NCBI RefSeq assembly: GCF_020080045.1
Contig: NZ_CP083451.1
Span: 682,001-746,000, forward strand
Direction: 5' to 3'
DNA from: Comamonas odontotermitis
GTDB taxonomy: Bacteria; Pseudomonadota; Gammaproteobacteria; Burkholderiales; Burkholderiaceae_C
DNA length: 64,000 bases
The notes beneath the pieces were generated by a model, which did not search any database, had not been told where the DNA came from, and saw only the letters and a list, made by a program, of their open reading frames with translations. Shown in pieces: positions 7,481 through 17,961 of this stretch (positions are counted from its first letter, which is position 1; each line of letters begins with the position of its first letter). The translations under genes and the position numbers were made by a program.

Positions 7481-7765
7481 GTGCTGCTGCGCCTGAATAT
7501 CCTTTTGCTGATTCTGTCGATCCTCAGCGCCATGGCGCTGGTGCAGTCACAGTATGAAGCGCGCAAGCTGTTCACCGAGCTGGACCGCACGGTGGCGCAG
7601 TCGCGCCAGTTGGAAACCGACCACCAGCGCCTGCAGGTGGAAAAGCGTGCCCAGGCCACGCCGCTGCGCCTGGAGCAGTTGGCGCGCGACAAGATGGGAA
7701 TGCAGACGGCAACGCCTGCGGTGACTGTGTATGTGCCCGAGCCTGGCGTGGGAGCTGCGCAATGA
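7481..7765 (+). CDS. ftsL: FtsL, cell division protein
   Basis: FtsL is a small bitopic inner-membrane protein of the FtsQLB complex that signals to FtsWI. The 94-residue product has a short N-terminus, one membrane helix (about residues 4-22, LNILLLILSILSAMALVQ), then a periplasmic heptad-like coiled coil (ELDRTVAQSRQLETDHQRLQ) and a short tail. The start is GTG 7481 with AAGGA at 7471-7475. The ATG of ftsI overlaps its TGA stop by 4 bases. Primary sequence similarity in this family is low, and the call leans on topology and position between rsmH and ftsI. Confidence 0.93.
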   Translation: MLLRLNILLLILSILSAMALVQSQYEARKLFTELDRTVAQSRQLETDHQRLQVEKRAQATPLRLEQLARDKMGMQTATPAVTVYVPEPGVGAAQ

Positions 7766-9507
7766 GCCGCGACATGCGTTACTCCACCAGCCCGCTGCTT
7801 GCCGAGCGTACGCCCATGTGGCGCAGCCGCTTCGTCATGCTGGCGCTCGCACTGGGTTTTTTCTGCCTGATCGGGCGCGCAGCCTACGTGCAGGTGATCG
7901 GCAATGACTTCTTCCTGCGGCAGGGCGAAGTGCGCTTTGCGCGCACTATCGAATTGCCCGCCAATCGTGGCAGGTTGCTGGATCGCAATGGCCTGATCCT
8001 AGCTTCCAGCGTGCCGGCCGCCAGCATCTGGGCGATTCCCGAGGATGTGGACCAGGACGATGCGGCCACCCAATCCAAGCTGCGCGAGATCGCCAAGCTG
8101 ATGGGTATGCCCTACACCCAGCTCAATGCCAAACTGGCTGACGAAGACAAGAGCTTTGTCTGGATCAAGCGGCAGCTGGATTGGGACATCGGCCAGAAGA
8201 TCAAGACGCTGGATGTCAAGGGCATCTACCTGCGCAAGGAATACAAGCGCCAATACCCGGAAGGTGAATCTGCAGCCCACGTCGTGGGCTTCACCAATGT
8301 GGAAGACCATGGCCAGGAAGGCATGGAGCTGGCCTTCGACAAGGAACTGGGTGGCAAGGCCGGCTCGCGCCGTGTCATCAAGGACCGCCTGGGGCGCGTG
8401 GTGGAAGGCGTGGGCGTCGAAACTCCGCCACAGGAAGGCCAGGACATCCAGCTCTCCATTGACAGCAAGGTGCAGTTCTTCGCCTACCAGAAGCTGCGCG
8501 ACCAGGTTGCCGCCTTCAAGGCCAAGGCAGGTAGCGTGGTGGTGATGGATGCGCACACGGGCGAAGTGCTGGCGCTGGCCAACTACCCCAGCTATGACCC
8601 GAACAACCGCCTGCGGCTGACCGGCGAACAGCTGCGCAACCGCGCCATCACCGATACCTTCGAGCCAGGCTCGACCATGAAGCCGATCACCGTGGGAACC
8701 GCGCTGGAGCTGGGGCGTGTCAAGAACACCACCATCATCGACACCACGCCGGGTCGCTATGCCATTGGCGGCTTCACGATCACCGACACCCACAACTATG
8801 GTGCGCTGACCGTGGACGGCGTGATCCAGAAGTCGAGCAACGTGGGCGCGCTCAAGGTGGCGCAGAAAATGTCGGCGCAGGAAATGTGGAATGTGCACTC
8901 CGCCCTGGGTTATGGGCAGAAGCCGCAGATCGCCTTCCCCGGCGCGGCCAGTGGCCGCCTGCGTCCCTGGAAGAGCTGGAAGCCTGTGGAGCAGGCCACC
9001 ATCTCCTATGGCTATGGCCTGTCGGCTTCGCTGTTCCAGATGGCCCGCTCGTACACGGTCTTCTCCAATGACGGCAACGTGATTCCGGCCACCATGCTCA
9101 AGAGTGTGGGCCGCCCGGCAGGCACACCCGTGTTTTCGAAGAAAACGGCAGAGCAAGTGCGTCACATGCTGTGGCTGGCGGCAGGGCCTGGTGGCACCGG
9201 CCAGAAGGCGCAGACCGTGGGCTACTCGATCGGCGGCAAATCCGGTACCGCGCGCAAGCAGCAAGGCAAGGGCTATGCAGCGGGCAAGTACCGCGCGTGG
9301 TTCACTGGCATCGCTCCAATCGAGAATCCGCGCATCATTGTCGCGGTGATGATCGACGAGCCATCGCAAGGCAGCTTCTATGGCGGTACGGTGGCAGGCC
9401 CTGTGTTCAGTGAAGTCGTGCAGCAGACCTTGCGCCTGATGGGTGTGCAGCCTGATATGACCGTCAAGCCGCAAATCGTTGCCAACGAAGTGGAGGAGCC
9501 GCTATGA
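7762..9507 (+). CDS. ftsI: FtsI (PBP3), septal peptidoglycan transpeptidase
   Basis: FtsI cross-links peptidoglycan at the septum together with FtsW. The 581-residue protein has a short cytoplasmic N-terminus, one membrane helix (about 22-43), a PBP dimer domain and a transpeptidase domain. The three penicillin-binding motifs are STMK at 304-307 (acylated Ser304), SSN at 358-360 and KSGT at 493-496. The PANRGRLLDRNG motif of class B PBPs follows the membrane anchor. ATG 7762 overlaps the ftsL stop; ATG 7774 is a possible later start. It is followed by murE with an ATGA overlap. Confidence 0.98.
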   Translation: MSRDMRYSTSPLLAERTPMWRSRFVMLALALGFFCLIGRAAYVQVIGNDFFLRQGEVRFARTIELPANRGRLLDRNGLILASSVPAASIWAIPEDVDQDDAATQSKLREIAKLMGMPYTQLNAKLADEDKSFVWIKRQLDWDIGQKIKTLDVKGIYLRKEYKRQYPEGESAAHVVGFTNVEDHGQEGMELAFDKELGGKAGSRRVIKDRLGRVVEGVGVETPPQEGQDIQLSIDSKVQFFAYQKLRDQVAAFKAKAGSVVVMDAHTGEVLALANYPSYDPNNRLRLTGEQLRNRAITDTFEPGSTMKPITVGTALELGRVKNTTIIDTTPGRYAIGGFTITDTHNYGALTVDGVIQKSSNVGALKVAQKMSAQEMWNVHSALGYGQKPQIAFPGAASGRLRPWKSWKPVEQATISYGYGLSASLFQMARSYTVFSNDGNVIPATMLKSVGRPAGTPVFSKKTAEQVRHMLWLAAGPGGTGQKAQTVGYSIGGKSGTARKQQGKGYAAGKYRAWFTGIAPIENPRIIVAVMIDEPSQGSFYGGTVAGPVFSEVVQQTLRLMGVQPDMTVKPQIVANEVEEPL

Positions 9508-11024
9508 ATGCGACTCCTCAACTGCTGCGCAGCGTGGATGAAGCCATGGCTTGGCTCAAGGCTCGTGTTACCGGTGGTACCTTGCAGACCGACAGCCGCA
9601 AGGTGCAGCCCGGCGATGCCTTCATTGCCTGGCCTGGCGGCGTCACCGATGGCCGTGCCTACGTGGCGCAAGCCGTGCAGCGTGGCGCTGCTGCGTGCCT
9701 GGTCGAGCAAGCTGGCATGGAGCAATTCGATTTCGCGGGCATGCCTGTGGCGGCCATGCCTGAACTCAAGGCGGCAACGGGCAAAATTGCCAACGCATGG
9801 TTTGGTGAGCCCAGCCAGTCGCTGGACGTGCTGGCGATCACCGGCACCAATGGCAAGACCAGCATCAGCTGGTGGCTGGCACAAGCCGTGGCGCATCTGG
9901 CCGAAGCAGGGGTGTTGCCGCACCGCGGCAGTGCGCTGGTGGGGACCCTGGGCGTCGGCATCCCACCACACCAGCTGGATGTGACGGGGATGACCACCCC
10001 CGACCCCGTATTGCTGCAGCGCGCATTCCGCAATTTTGTGGATGCGGGTTACGGCGCCTGCGCCATCGAAGCTTCGTCCATTGGCATCGAGGAGCACCGG
10101 CTTGCTGGTACGCGCATCAAGGCTGCGATCTTCACCAACTTCACCCAGGACCACCTGGATTACCACGGCAACATGGACGCCTATTGGGCAGCCAAGCGTG
10201 CGCTTTTCGCGTGGCCTGGCTTGCAGGCTGCGGTGGTGAATGTGGACGACCCCAAGGGGGCGCAACTGGCGACCGAATTGGCGGCTGAGGCGCTCGACTT
10301 GTGGACGGTCTCGATCGCTGACGACTCGGCTGCGCGTCTGTCGGCGCGAGACATCCGTGCTGGCGAGCGGGGCCTGGTGTTTGAGGTGGTGGAAGGCGGC
10401 AAGCCCGTCACGCTTCACAGCCAGGTGATCGGTCAGTACAACGTGCTCAACCTGCTGGAGGTGATTGCCTGCGTGCGAGCGCTGGGCGTGGGCCTGCAGC
10501 AGGCAGTGGATGCATGCGCTGGAATGGCCGCTGTGCCTGGCCGCATGGAGCAGGTAACCGAAGCCGGAGCGCCTCTGATTGCGGTCGACTACTCGCACAC
10601 GCCCGATGCACTGGAGAAAGCCTTGCAGGCCTTGCGACCGCTTGCAGCGCAACGCGCTGGCAAGCTCTGGTGCGTATTCGGCTGCGGCGGCAACCGTGAT
10701 GCCACCAAGCGCCCACAGATGGGGCGCATTGCGCAAACCCAGGCAGATGAAGTGATCGTGACCAGTGACAACCCCCGCGGCGAGGCGCCATTGGCCATCA
10801 TTGAGGACATCGTGCAAGGCATGTCGAAAAGCGCGCATTGGCATGTGCAGGCCGACCGTGCTGCCGCAATCGGCGAAGCCGTGTGCCGGGCCGCCAGCGA
10901 GGACGTGATCCTGGTGGCAGGCAAGGGGCATGAAGACTATCAGGAGATTGCAGGTGTGAAGCACCCGTTTCTCGACACAGCGCAGGCGAAGGCGGCGCTG
11001 GCCAAGCGGAAAGAACAACTATGA
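9504..11024 (+). CDS. murE: MurE, UDP-MurNAc-L-Ala-D-Glu:meso-diaminopimelate ligase
   Basis: MurE adds the third amino acid of the peptidoglycan stem peptide in the cytoplasm, using ATP. The 506-residue protein has the Mur-ligase P-loop GTNGKT at residues 114-119, the TTPDP segment and the DNPR motif at 422-425 that marks meso-diaminopimelate rather than lysine specificity. The ATP-binding, central and C-terminal domains appear complete. The start ATG overlaps the ftsI stop and the stop overlaps the murF start, so the three are translationally coupled. Confidence 0.98.
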   Translation: MNATPQLLRSVDEAMAWLKARVTGGTLQTDSRKVQPGDAFIAWPGGVTDGRAYVAQAVQRGAAACLVEQAGMEQFDFAGMPVAAMPELKAATGKIANAWFGEPSQSLDVLAITGTNGKTSISWWLAQAVAHLAEAGVLPHRGSALVGTLGVGIPPHQLDVTGMTTPDPVLLQRAFRNFVDAGYGACAIEASSIGIEEHRLAGTRIKAAIFTNFTQDHLDYHGNMDAYWAAKRALFAWPGLQAAVVNVDDPKGAQLATELAAEALDLWTVSIADDSAARLSARDIRAGERGLVFEVVEGGKPVTLHSQVIGQYNVLNLLEVIACVRALGVGLQQAVDACAGMAAVPGRMEQVTEAGAPLIAVDYSHTPDALEKALQALRPLAAQRAGKLWCVFGCGGNRDATKRPQMGRIAQTQADEVIVTSDNPRGEAPLAIIEDIVQGMSKSAHWHVQADRAAAIGEAVCRAASEDVILVAGKGHEDYQEIAGVKHPFLDTAQAKAALAKRKEQL

Positions 11025-12451
11025 CGATGATGACCCTGCACCAGGCGCTGGGGTTCATCCAGCAGCACATCCCACAGGCAAGGCTTGTGGGTGACGGTGC
11101 AGTGCCGCTGCTGCGTGTGCACTCCGATTCGCGCAGCCTGCAGCTTGGTGATTTGTTTGTGGCGCTCAAGGGTGAGCGCTTTGACGGAAACGTGTTTCTG
11201 GCGCAAGCCAGGTCGGCGGGCGCGGTCGCCGCATTGTGCAGCGTCGATCCTGTCAGCGCAGGCCTGCCCGGCATTGTGGTGCCGGATACCCTCAAGGCCT
11301 TGGGGGCGCTGGCTACCGCATGGCGTGCGCAGTTTGCCTTGCCTATGGTGGCGGTCACGGGCAGCAACGGCAAGACCACGGTCACGCAAATGATTGCGTC
11401 CATCCTGCGGGCGCATGCAGGTGACGCTGCGTTTGCCACCCGCGGCAATTTGAACAATGAAATCGGCGTACCACTCACCTTGCTGGGTATGACTGCAGAC
11501 CACCGCATCGGTGTGGTGGAGCTGGGCATGAACCATCCCGGTGAAATTGCGCTGCTGGCCGCCATGGCGCAGCCGACGGTGGCTCTGGTCAACAACGCAC
11601 AGCGTGAACACCAGGAATTCATGCATACCGTTGAGGCGGTGGCGCGTGAAAACGGAAGCGTGCTGTCTGCATTGCCTGTCAACGGCGTGGCGGTTTTCCC
11701 GGCAGGCGATTTGTACACGTCGCTGTGGCAAGGCTTGGCTGGCGCCCGCACCAGTTTGCTGTTTGGCGACGAGGCTGACGGTGCCCAGGTATTTGCCCGC
11801 AATGTGGCCTGGGGCGACGGCGCCTGGACGCTGGAGCTGTACACACCATCCGGCAGTGCGGCCGTTGCGCTGCAAATAGCAGGCCGGCACAACGTGCGCA
11901 ATGCGCTGGCTGCTGCTGCATGCGCGCATGCAGCGGGTGTACCAATCGCTGCCATTGCGCAAGGATTGACTGCGTTCGAGCCAGTCAAGGGCCGGTCGCG
12001 TGCGCTGTCGGTGGCAACGCCCGCGGGTAAGGTCACCGTGGTGGATGACACCTACAACGCCAATCCCGATTCGGTCGAGGCCGCCATTGAGGTGCTGCGC
12101 GAGTTGCCTGCACCGCAACTGCTGGTGCTCGGCGATATGGGTGAGGTCGGCGACAACGGTCCGCAATTCCATGCGGAAGCAGGCACGCTGGCACAGCAGA
12201 AAGGCATTCCGCAATTGTTTGCGCTGGGTGCACAGAGTGCATTTGCTGCCTCAGCGTTTGGTGCAGGCGCTCGGCATTTTGAGAGCATGCAGGCCTTGCA
12301 AGAGGCGGTATGTGCGGTGATGCCTCATGTAGGCAGTGTGTTGGTCAAGGGTTCGCGGTTCATGAAGATGGAGCAAGTGGTGCAGGCGATGCAAGCCTGT
12401 GCAGGCAAGACAGACAATGCGCAGGGCACCTGCAAGGAGGCAGCATGCTGA
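11021..12451 (+). CDS. murF: MurF, UDP-MurNAc-tripeptide:D-Ala-D-Ala ligase
   Basis: MurF adds the D-Ala-D-Ala dipeptide made by Ddl and completes the UDP-MurNAc-pentapeptide. The P-loop reads [12 protein letters not shown]. The [17 protein letters not shown] segment, the conserved [10 protein letters not shown] segment and the [12 protein letters not shown] segment are family signatures. At 476 residues it is of normal length, with a short extra C-terminal tail rich in Cys and Ala ([19 protein letters not shown]). ATG 11021 overlaps the murE stop; ATG 11027 and 11030 are alternatives. mraY starts 7 bases before its end. Confidence 0.97.
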   Translation: MTMMTLHQALGFIQQHIPQARLVGDGAVPLLRVHSDSRSLQLGDLFVALKGERFDGNVFLAQARSAGAVAALCSVDPVSAGLPGIVVPDTLKALGALATAWRAQFALPMVAVTGSNGKTTVTQMIASILRAHAGDAAFATRGNLNNEIGVPLTLLGMTADHRIGVVELGMNHPGEIALLAAMAQPTVALVNNAQREHQEFMHTVEAVARENGSVLSALPVNGVAVFPAGDLYTSLWQGLAGARTSLLFGDEADGAQVFARNVAWGDGAWTLELYTPSGSAAVALQIAGRHNVRNALAAAACAHAAGVPIAAIAQGLTAFEPVKGRSRALSVATPAGKVTVVDDTYNANPDSVEAAIEVLRELPAPQLLVLGDMGEVGDNGPQFHAEAGTLAQQKGIPQLFALGAQSAFAASAFGAGARHFESMQALQEAVCAVMPHVGSVLVKGSRFMKMEQVVQAMQACAGKTDNAQGTCKEAAC

Positions 12452-13623
12452 TACTGCTCGCCAGTTGGTTGCAAAGCTTGTCGCCGGAGTTCAGCTTTCT
12501 GCGGATCTTCCAGTACCTGACGTTCCGCGCCGTGATGGCGGCGCTGACCGCCTTGATCATCGGGCTTGTGGCTGGCCCCAAGGTGATCCGCACCTTGAGC
12601 GCCCTGAAGATCGGCCAGCCCATTCGGGGCTATGCCATGCAGTCTCATTTGAGCAAGAGCGGCACGCCGACCATGGGTGGCGTGCTGATCCTGCTGTCGA
12701 TCCTGATTTCGACCCTGCTGTGGTTCGATCTCTCCAACCGCTTCGTCTGGGTCGTTCTTGCGGTGACCTTTGGCTTTGGCGCCATTGGCTGGGTGGACGA
12801 TTGGCGCAAGGTGGTCAACAAAGACCCCGAAGGCATGCGCTCGCGCGAGAAATACATGTGGCAGTCGATCATCGGCCTGGGCGCTGCCTTGTATCTGGTG
12901 TTCTGTATTTCCGAGAACACCAATACCGAGGTGTGGAGCCTCTTTGTCAGCTGGGTCAAATCCGGGTTTTCGCTTGATCTGCCGCCCAAGGCTGGGTTGA
13001 TGGTTCCCTTCTTCAAGGAGGTGAGCTATCCGCTGGGCGTGCTTGGCTTTGTGATCCTGACATACCTGGTGATCGTTGGCTCCAGCAATGCCGTCAATCT
13101 GACCGATGGCCTGGATGGCCTGGCCATCATGCCGGTGGTGATGGTGGGTTCGGCCCTGGGTGTGTTCGCCTACGTCACAGGCTCTGTCAATTTCTCGCGT
13201 TACCTGCTCTTTCCGCACATTGGTGGCGCAGGTGAGCTGCTCATTTTCTGCTGTGCCATGCTTGGCGCGGGTCTGGCCTTCCTGTGGTTCAACACCCATC
13301 CAGCGCAGGTCTTCATGGGGGATGTGGGCGCATTGGCGCTGGGCGGTGCGCTGGGCACCATCGCCGTCATCGTGCGCCAGGAAATTGTGCTGGCCATCAT
13401 GGGCGGGGTATTCGTGGCCGAGGCCGTGTCGGTGATGATGCAGGTGGTGTGGTTCAAGTACACCAAAAAGCGTTATGGCGAAGGCCGCCGGCTGCTGAAG
13501 ATGGCGCCGCTCCACCACCATTTCGAAAAGAGTGGCTGGAAGGAGACGCAGGTTGTGGTGCGCTTCTGGATCATCACCATGCTGCTGTGCCTGATTGGCC
13601 TGTCCACCCTGAAGCTGAGGTAA
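12445..13623 (+). CDS. mraY: MraY, phospho-MurNAc-pentapeptide translocase
   Basis: MraY transfers phospho-MurNAc-pentapeptide to undecaprenyl phosphate and makes lipid I in the inner membrane. The 392-residue protein has about ten hydrophobic helices. It keeps the motifs [17 protein letters not shown], the [10 protein letters not shown] loop with catalytic-site aspartates, and the [12 protein letters not shown] segment. The start ATG 12445 has an AAGGAGG site at 12434-12440 and overlaps the murF stop by 7 bases. The longer open frame upstream is only an extension through murF. Confidence 0.98.
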   Translation: MLILLASWLQSLSPEFSFLRIFQYLTFRAVMAALTALIIGLVAGPKVIRTLSALKIGQPIRGYAMQSHLSKSGTPTMGGVLILLSILISTLLWFDLSNRFVWVVLAVTFGFGAIGWVDDWRKVVNKDPEGMRSREKYMWQSIIGLGAALYLVFCISENTNTEVWSLFVSWVKSGFSLDLPPKAGLMVPFFKEVSYPLGVLGFVILTYLVIVGSSNAVNLTDGLDGLAIMPVVMVGSALGVFAYVTGSVNFSRYLLFPHIGGAGELLIFCCAMLGAGLAFLWFNTHPAQVFMGDVGALALGGALGTIAVIVRQEIVLAIMGGVFVAEAVSVMMQVVWFKYTKKRYGEGRRLLKMAPLHHHFEKSGWKETQVVVRFWIITMLLCLIGLSTLKLR

Positions 13624-13628
13624 ACACC

Positions 13629-15638
13629 ATGTCTGCCGAAGCCTTCAAACCCCTCACCGACAACCCTGCGATGGCGCCGGGTGGCACTGCGCCGGTGGCT
13701 GATTCTGCGCCGCACGCAGCGGATGAAAATGCGACGCTGGTGCAAGGAATGCAGGCACCAATTGCTTCTGAGCCCGTGGCAGCCTTTGCTGTCGAAGATG
13801 GAGCTGCGCCGCCAGTGCCGCAAGGTGATGTGGTGGAGGGGGACGCATCTGCAGCGCCCAGTGCCGATGAGGGAAATGCTGCCGCGCCTGTGGCACCTGA
13901 TGCAGTCGTTGAGCTTGCCGCGCCTGTTGCAGAGCCCATTCCTGATGTATCCACACTGACGGCGGCCAAGGATGCTGCCGCCTTTGTGGCGCAGATTTTT
14001 GCAGACCCCAGCATCTCCGATGCCGCCAGTGGTGAAGTGACGGCAGTAGCCGCACAGCCTGCCGAGCAGGCGGTGGAATACCCACCGGTGCCAGTGCAGT
14101 GGCCGCAAGGTCAAGTACAGCACCTGCAGGGGCAGCGGGTGCTGGTGCTGGGCTTGGGCGCCTCTGGCCTCGCCATGGCACGCTGGTGCGTGCGCGCAGG
14201 CGCGGAAGTGACTGTGGCAGACACGCGCGAAGCGCCGCCCCAGCTTGCCCAATTGCAGACGGAGTTGCCTGCGGTACGCTTTGTGGCGGGCGACTTGTCT
14301 GCTGCCTTGATTGATGGCCAGAGTATGGGCGCGGTATACCGCTCTCCAGGCCTGAGTCCTGCTGTCGTAGCCCCGGTTGTGGAGGCCGCGCGAGCCATTG
14401 GCCTGCCCGTCAGTGGCGAGCTCGACCTTTTCTCAATGGCGCTGGGCGGCCTCGCGCAAGCGCATGGCTACCAACCCAAGGTGCTGGCCATCACTGGCAC
14501 CAATGGCAAGACCACAGTCACCTCGCTTACGGGGCAACTGCTTGAGCACGCCGGTATCCGCACTGCGGTGGCTGGCAACATCGGCCCGACCTTGCTTGAT
14601 ACCTTGTCTGAACGCATCGATGCCGAAGACCTGCCGCAGGCCTGGGTGCTGGAGCTGTCCAGCTTTCAGCTCGAAGACGCGCATGCATTCGAGCCGACGG
14701 CCGCCACGGTGCTCAACATCACGCAGGATCACCTGGACTGGCACGGCAGCATGCAGGCCTATGCCGCCGCCAAGGCCCGAATCTTTGGCAAGAGCGCCTT
14801 GATGGTGCTCAACCGTGATGATTCGATGGTGATGGAAATGCTGCCGCCACCCGTACGCATCAAGCTCCAACGCCCTCAATTGCGCGCGCACATCAGCTTT
14901 GGGTTGGATATGCCCAGCCAGCCTGGCGATTTCGGGCTGGAAGTGGTCAATGGCATGGCATGGCTGGTGCGGGCGCAAGATGATGGCAACAGTGCCAGCA
15001 ACAAGCGCAACCAGGCTGCGAGCGACGAAATTTTTGTACAGCGCCTGATGCCGGCCGATGCCTTGCGCATTCGCGGTCGCCACAACGCCATGAACGCACT
15101 GGCTGCGCTGGCGCTGGGCCATGCCGCGGGCGCAGCGTTCGGCCCGATGCTGTTTGGCCTGCGCGAGTACCGGGGCGAACGCCACCGTGTCGAGCCCATT
15201 GGCGTGGTGGATGACATCGAGTACTTCGACGACAGCAAGGGCACCAATGTCGGTGCAACGGTTGCGGCCCTGATGGGGCTGGGCGCGGACCGCAAAATTG
15301 TTCTGATCCTGGGTGGCGACGGCAAAGGCCAGGACTTCTCGCCGCTGGCAGATCCTGTGTTGCGCTATGCGCGCACGGTGGTATTGATTGGCCGCGATGC
15401 GCCGCTGATCGAAGAAGCGCTGGCCGACACGCATGTGCCGATGCAGCATGCGCAGACCATGGAAGAGGCGGTGCAGCTATGCAGCCAGCAGGCCCGCGCG
15501 GGTGATGCGGTGCTGATGTCTCCGGCCTGTGCCAGTCTGGATATGTTCAGGAACTATGCCCACCGTGCCGAGGTGTTCTGCCAGGCGGTCGCCACACTGG
15601 CCGAAGAAAAAGGCAGCAGCCTGGAGGTGCAGCCATGA
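13629..15638 (+). CDS. murD: MurD, UDP-MurNAc-L-Ala:D-Glu ligase with long N-terminal extension
   Basis: MurD adds D-glutamate to UDP-MurNAc-L-Ala. The catalytic part starts near residue 168 ([17 protein letters not shown]) and holds the P-loop GTNGKTT at 290-296, [20 protein letters not shown] and [11 protein letters not shown]. In front lie about 165 acidic Ala/Pro/Val-rich low-complexity residues, making 669 residues against about 450-500 usually. ATG 13629 has GAGG at 13615-13618 with normal spacing and lies 5 bases after mraY, so the extension is probably translated; no equally good internal start was seen. A short insertion ([17 protein letters not shown]) lies in the central-to-C-terminal region. 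The stop overlaps the ftsW start. Confidence 0.95.
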   Translation: MSAEAFKPLTDNPAMAPGGTAPVADSAPHAADENATLVQGMQAPIASEPVAAFAVEDGAAPPVPQGDVVEGDASAAPSADEGNAAAPVAPDAVVELAAPVAEPIPDVSTLTAAKDAAAFVAQIFADPSISDAASGEVTAVAAQPAEQAVEYPPVPVQWPQGQVQHLQGQRVLVLGLGASGLAMARWCVRAGAEVTVADTREAPPQLAQLQTELPAVRFVAGDLSAALIDGQSMGAVYRSPGLSPAVVAPVVEAARAIGLPVSGELDLFSMALGGLAQAHGYQPKVLAITGTNGKTTVTSLTGQLLEHAGIRTAVAGNIGPTLLDTLSERIDAEDLPQAWVLELSSFQLEDAHAFEPTAATVLNITQDHLDWHGSMQAYAAAKARIFGKSALMVLNRDDSMVMEMLPPPVRIKLQRPQLRAHISFGLDMPSQPGDFGLEVVNGMAWLVRAQDDGNSASNKRNQAASDEIFVQRLMPADALRIRGRHNAMNALAALALGHAAGAAFGPMLFGLREYRGERHRVEPIGVVDDIEYFDDSKGTNVGATVAALMGLGADRKIVLILGGDGKGQDFSPLADPVLRYARTVVLIGRDAPLIEEALADTHVPMQHAQTMEEAVQLCSQQARAGDAVLMSPACASLDMFRNYAHRAEVFCQAVATLAEEKGSSLEVQP

Positions 15639-16903
15639 GCGCAACCACAGCACTGCGTGACAAGTTTGGTGGCTGGTTCAAGCCGGCAGGTGAGAAGCCT
15701 GTCGACATTCTGCCGGTGCGCGTGGGTGGCAATGAGTACCGCCAGATGCCTACCAACACAGCCAGTTTCTTTGGTGCCGACCAGGTGCTGATCTGGCTGG
15801 TGGTGGCAATTCTGTCGTGGGGCATCGTCATGGTGTTCTCTGCCTCGATTGCCATGCCGGACAACCCTCGCTTCGGCAAGATTGCGCATTACTATTTCTT
15901 CCAGCGCCACCTGCTGAGCGTGGGGCTGGGCTTTGTGGCTGCGGTGCTGGCATTCCAGATTCCCATGAAGGTCTGGGAGCGCTGGGCGCCCTGGCTCTTC
16001 ATCGGCTCCATTCTCATGCTGATTGCGGTGCTGATTCCGCATGTGGGCACGGTGGTAAACGGCGCGCGCCGCTGGCTGTCGCTGGGTATCATGAACTTCC
16101 AGCCGTCCGAGCTGGCCAAGATCGCCGTCATCATGTACGCGGCTGATTACATGGTCCGAAAGATGGAGGTGAAGGAGCGCTTCTTCCGTGCCGTGCTGCC
16201 CATGGGCCTGGCGGTAGGCATTGTCGGCGCACTGCTGCTCGCCGAGCCTGACATGGGGGCGTTCATGGTGATTGCCGTGATCGCCATGGGCATCCTGTTT
16301 CTGGGCGGCGTCAATGCACGCATGTTCTTCATCATCGCGCTCATTCTGGTGGCAGCCTTTGCCATGATCGTGATGACATCCGAATGGCGCCGCGAACGTA
16401 TCTTTGCCTACCTGGACCCATGGAGCGAAAAGCATGCCCTGGGCAAAGGCTACCAGTTGTCGCATTCGCTGATTGCAATCGGGCGGGGTGAGATTTTTGG
16501 TGTGGGCCTGGGCGGCAGTGTGGAAAAGCTCCACTGGCTGCCCGAAGCGCATACTGACTTCCTGCTGGCCGTGATTGGGGAGGAACTGGGGCTGGTGGGC
16601 ATTGTGATCCTGCTGGGCCTGTTCTTCTTCATGATCCGCCGCATTGTCGAGATCGGCCGCCAGGCCATCCGAATGGACCGGATCTTCTCGGGCCTAGTGG
16701 CCCAGGGGGTTGCCATCTGGATCGGTTTCCAGACCTTCATCAACGTGGGGGTGAACCTGGGTGCCCTGCCAACCAAAGGCTTGACGCTGCCGTTGATGAG
16801 CTTTGGCGGCTCGGCCATCTTGATGAACCTGGTTGCCATCGCCATCGTGCTACGCATTGATTGCGAGAACAAGGCGATGAGTGCGGGAGGTGCGCGCTCA
16901 TGA
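15635..16903 (+). CDS. ftsW: FtsW, SEDS-family septal peptidoglycan glycosyltransferase
   Basis: FtsW polymerises lipid II into glycan strands at the septum, working with FtsI. The 422-residue protein has a hydrophilic N-terminus of about 45 residues followed by about ten membrane helices. SEDS signatures include [10 protein letters not shown] followed by NFQPSELAK, the [12 protein letters not shown] segment, and the extracellular loop [19 protein letters not shown] with the conserved Asp. The C-terminal [16 protein letters not shown] is typical. ATG 15635 overlaps the murD stop and murG overlaps its stop. RodA at 32949 is the elongation paralogue. Confidence 0.97.
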   Translation: MSATTALRDKFGGWFKPAGEKPVDILPVRVGGNEYRQMPTNTASFFGADQVLIWLVVAILSWGIVMVFSASIAMPDNPRFGKIAHYYFFQRHLLSVGLGFVAAVLAFQIPMKVWERWAPWLFIGSILMLIAVLIPHVGTVVNGARRWLSLGIMNFQPSELAKIAVIMYAADYMVRKMEVKERFFRAVLPMGLAVGIVGALLLAEPDMGAFMVIAVIAMGILFLGGVNARMFFIIALILVAAFAMIVMTSEWRRERIFAYLDPWSEKHALGKGYQLSHSLIAIGRGEIFGVGLGGSVEKLHWLPEAHTDFLLAVIGEELGLVGIVILLGLFFFMIRRIVEIGRQAIRMDRIFSGLVAQGVAIWIGFQTFINVGVNLGALPTKGLTLPLMSFGGSAILMNLVAIAIVLRIDCENKAMSAGGARS

Positions 16904-17961
16904 GCAAGACCGCACTCATCATGGCTGGTGGTACAGGGGGACACATTTTCCCGGGGCTGGCCGTGGCGCAAGAGCTGCGCGACCGCGGCTGGACCGTGCA
17001 TTGGCTGGGTGCTCCCGGCAGCATGGAAGAGCGCCTCGTTCCACCACGGGGTTTTCCGCTGGAGAGGGTGGAGTTTTCCGGTGTGCGCGGCAAGGGGGCT
17101 GCATCCTTGCTGGACCTGCCCCTGCGCATGGCCAAGGCGCTGTCGCAGGCGCGTGCCGTGCTGCGCAGTGTGAAGCCCGATGTGGTGGTCGGCATGGGTG
17201 GTTACATCACCGTTCCTGGTGGGCTCGCTGCAGTATTGAGCGGGGTGCCCATGGTGCTGCATGAGCAGAACTCGGTTGCCGGCATGGCCAACAAGTTGCT
17301 GGCGCGTTTTGCCAAGCGCGTGTTCAGCGCCTTCCCTGAGGCGATTGCTGGCGCCGAATGGGTAGGCAACCCTTTGCGAGCAGAGTTCACGCAGCAACCC
17401 GAGCCAGCAGTCCGCTTTGCGGGCCGCACGGGCCCTCTGCATTTGCTGGTGGTGGGCGGCAGCCTGGGCGCCAAGGCGCTGAACGAGGTGGTCCCCCAGG
17501 CGCTGGCCCTGATGCCTGAGGCCTCTCGGCCACGGGTCACTCACCAAAGCGGCGCCAAGCAGATCGACGCGCTGCAGGCCAACTATGCGGCAGCAGGTGT
17601 GCAAGCCACCTTGACCCCGTTCATTGACGACGCCGCCAAGGCCTATGCCGACGCGGACATCATCGTCTGCCGCGCGGGTGCCAGCACGGTGACGGAGCTG
17701 GCCGCCGTGGGTGCCGCTGCGGTGTTCGTTCCTTTCCCTGCCGCAGTGGATGACCACCAGACGGCCAATGCGCGTTTCCTGGTGGATTGCGGTGCAGGGT
17801 GGTTGGTGCAACAAAGCGTTCTAAGCGCACAAAATCTGGCTGAAATGCTAGAAAATATAGAGCGCTCCACGTTGGTGGAGAAAGCGCAAAAGGCAAAAAC
17901 AATGCAGAAACTGGAAGCCGCACAACGTGTGGCTCAAGCTTGCGAGGAGGTGGCACGATGA
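16900..17961 (+). CDS. murG: MurG, lipid II synthase (N-acetylglucosaminyltransferase)
   Basis: MurG transfers GlcNAc from UDP-GlcNAc to lipid I on the inner face of the membrane. The 353-residue GT-B protein has the N-terminal glycine-rich loop [50 protein letters not shown] and the UDP-binding [13 protein letters not shown] segment. ATG 16900 ([11 protein letters not shown]) has GGGAGG at 16885-16890 and overlaps the ftsW stop. The last 45 codons (from about 17818) are more AT-rich than the rest and contain pieces like the family's interspersed repeat. Confidence 0.97.
   Translation: MSKTALIMAGGTGGHIFPGLAVAQELRDRGWTVHWLGAPGSMEERLVPPRGFPLERVEFSGVRGKGAASLLDLPLRMAKALSQARAVLRSVKPDVVVGMGGYITVPGGLAAVLSGVPMVLHEQNSVAGMANKLLARFAKRVFSAFPEAIAGAEWVGNPLRAEFTQQPEPAVRFAGRTGPLHLLVVGGSLGAKALNEVVPQALALMPEASRPRVTHQSGAKQIDALQANYAAAGVQATLTPFIDDAAKAYADADIIVCRAGASTVTELAAVGAAAVFVPFPAAVDDHQTANARFLVDCGAGWLVQQSVLSAQNLAEMLENIERSTLVEKAQKAKTMQKLEAAQRVAQACEEVAR

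Noticed and set aside
7999..9474. Minus-strand 491-codon ORF opposite ftsI
   Set aside because: FtsI is certain on the plus strand, and the opposite frame is rich in His, Arg and Gly with no domain.
12325..13521. Minus-strand His/Gln-rich ORF opposite mraY
   Set aside because: Its composition is the antisense of a hydrophobic membrane protein; mraY is certain.
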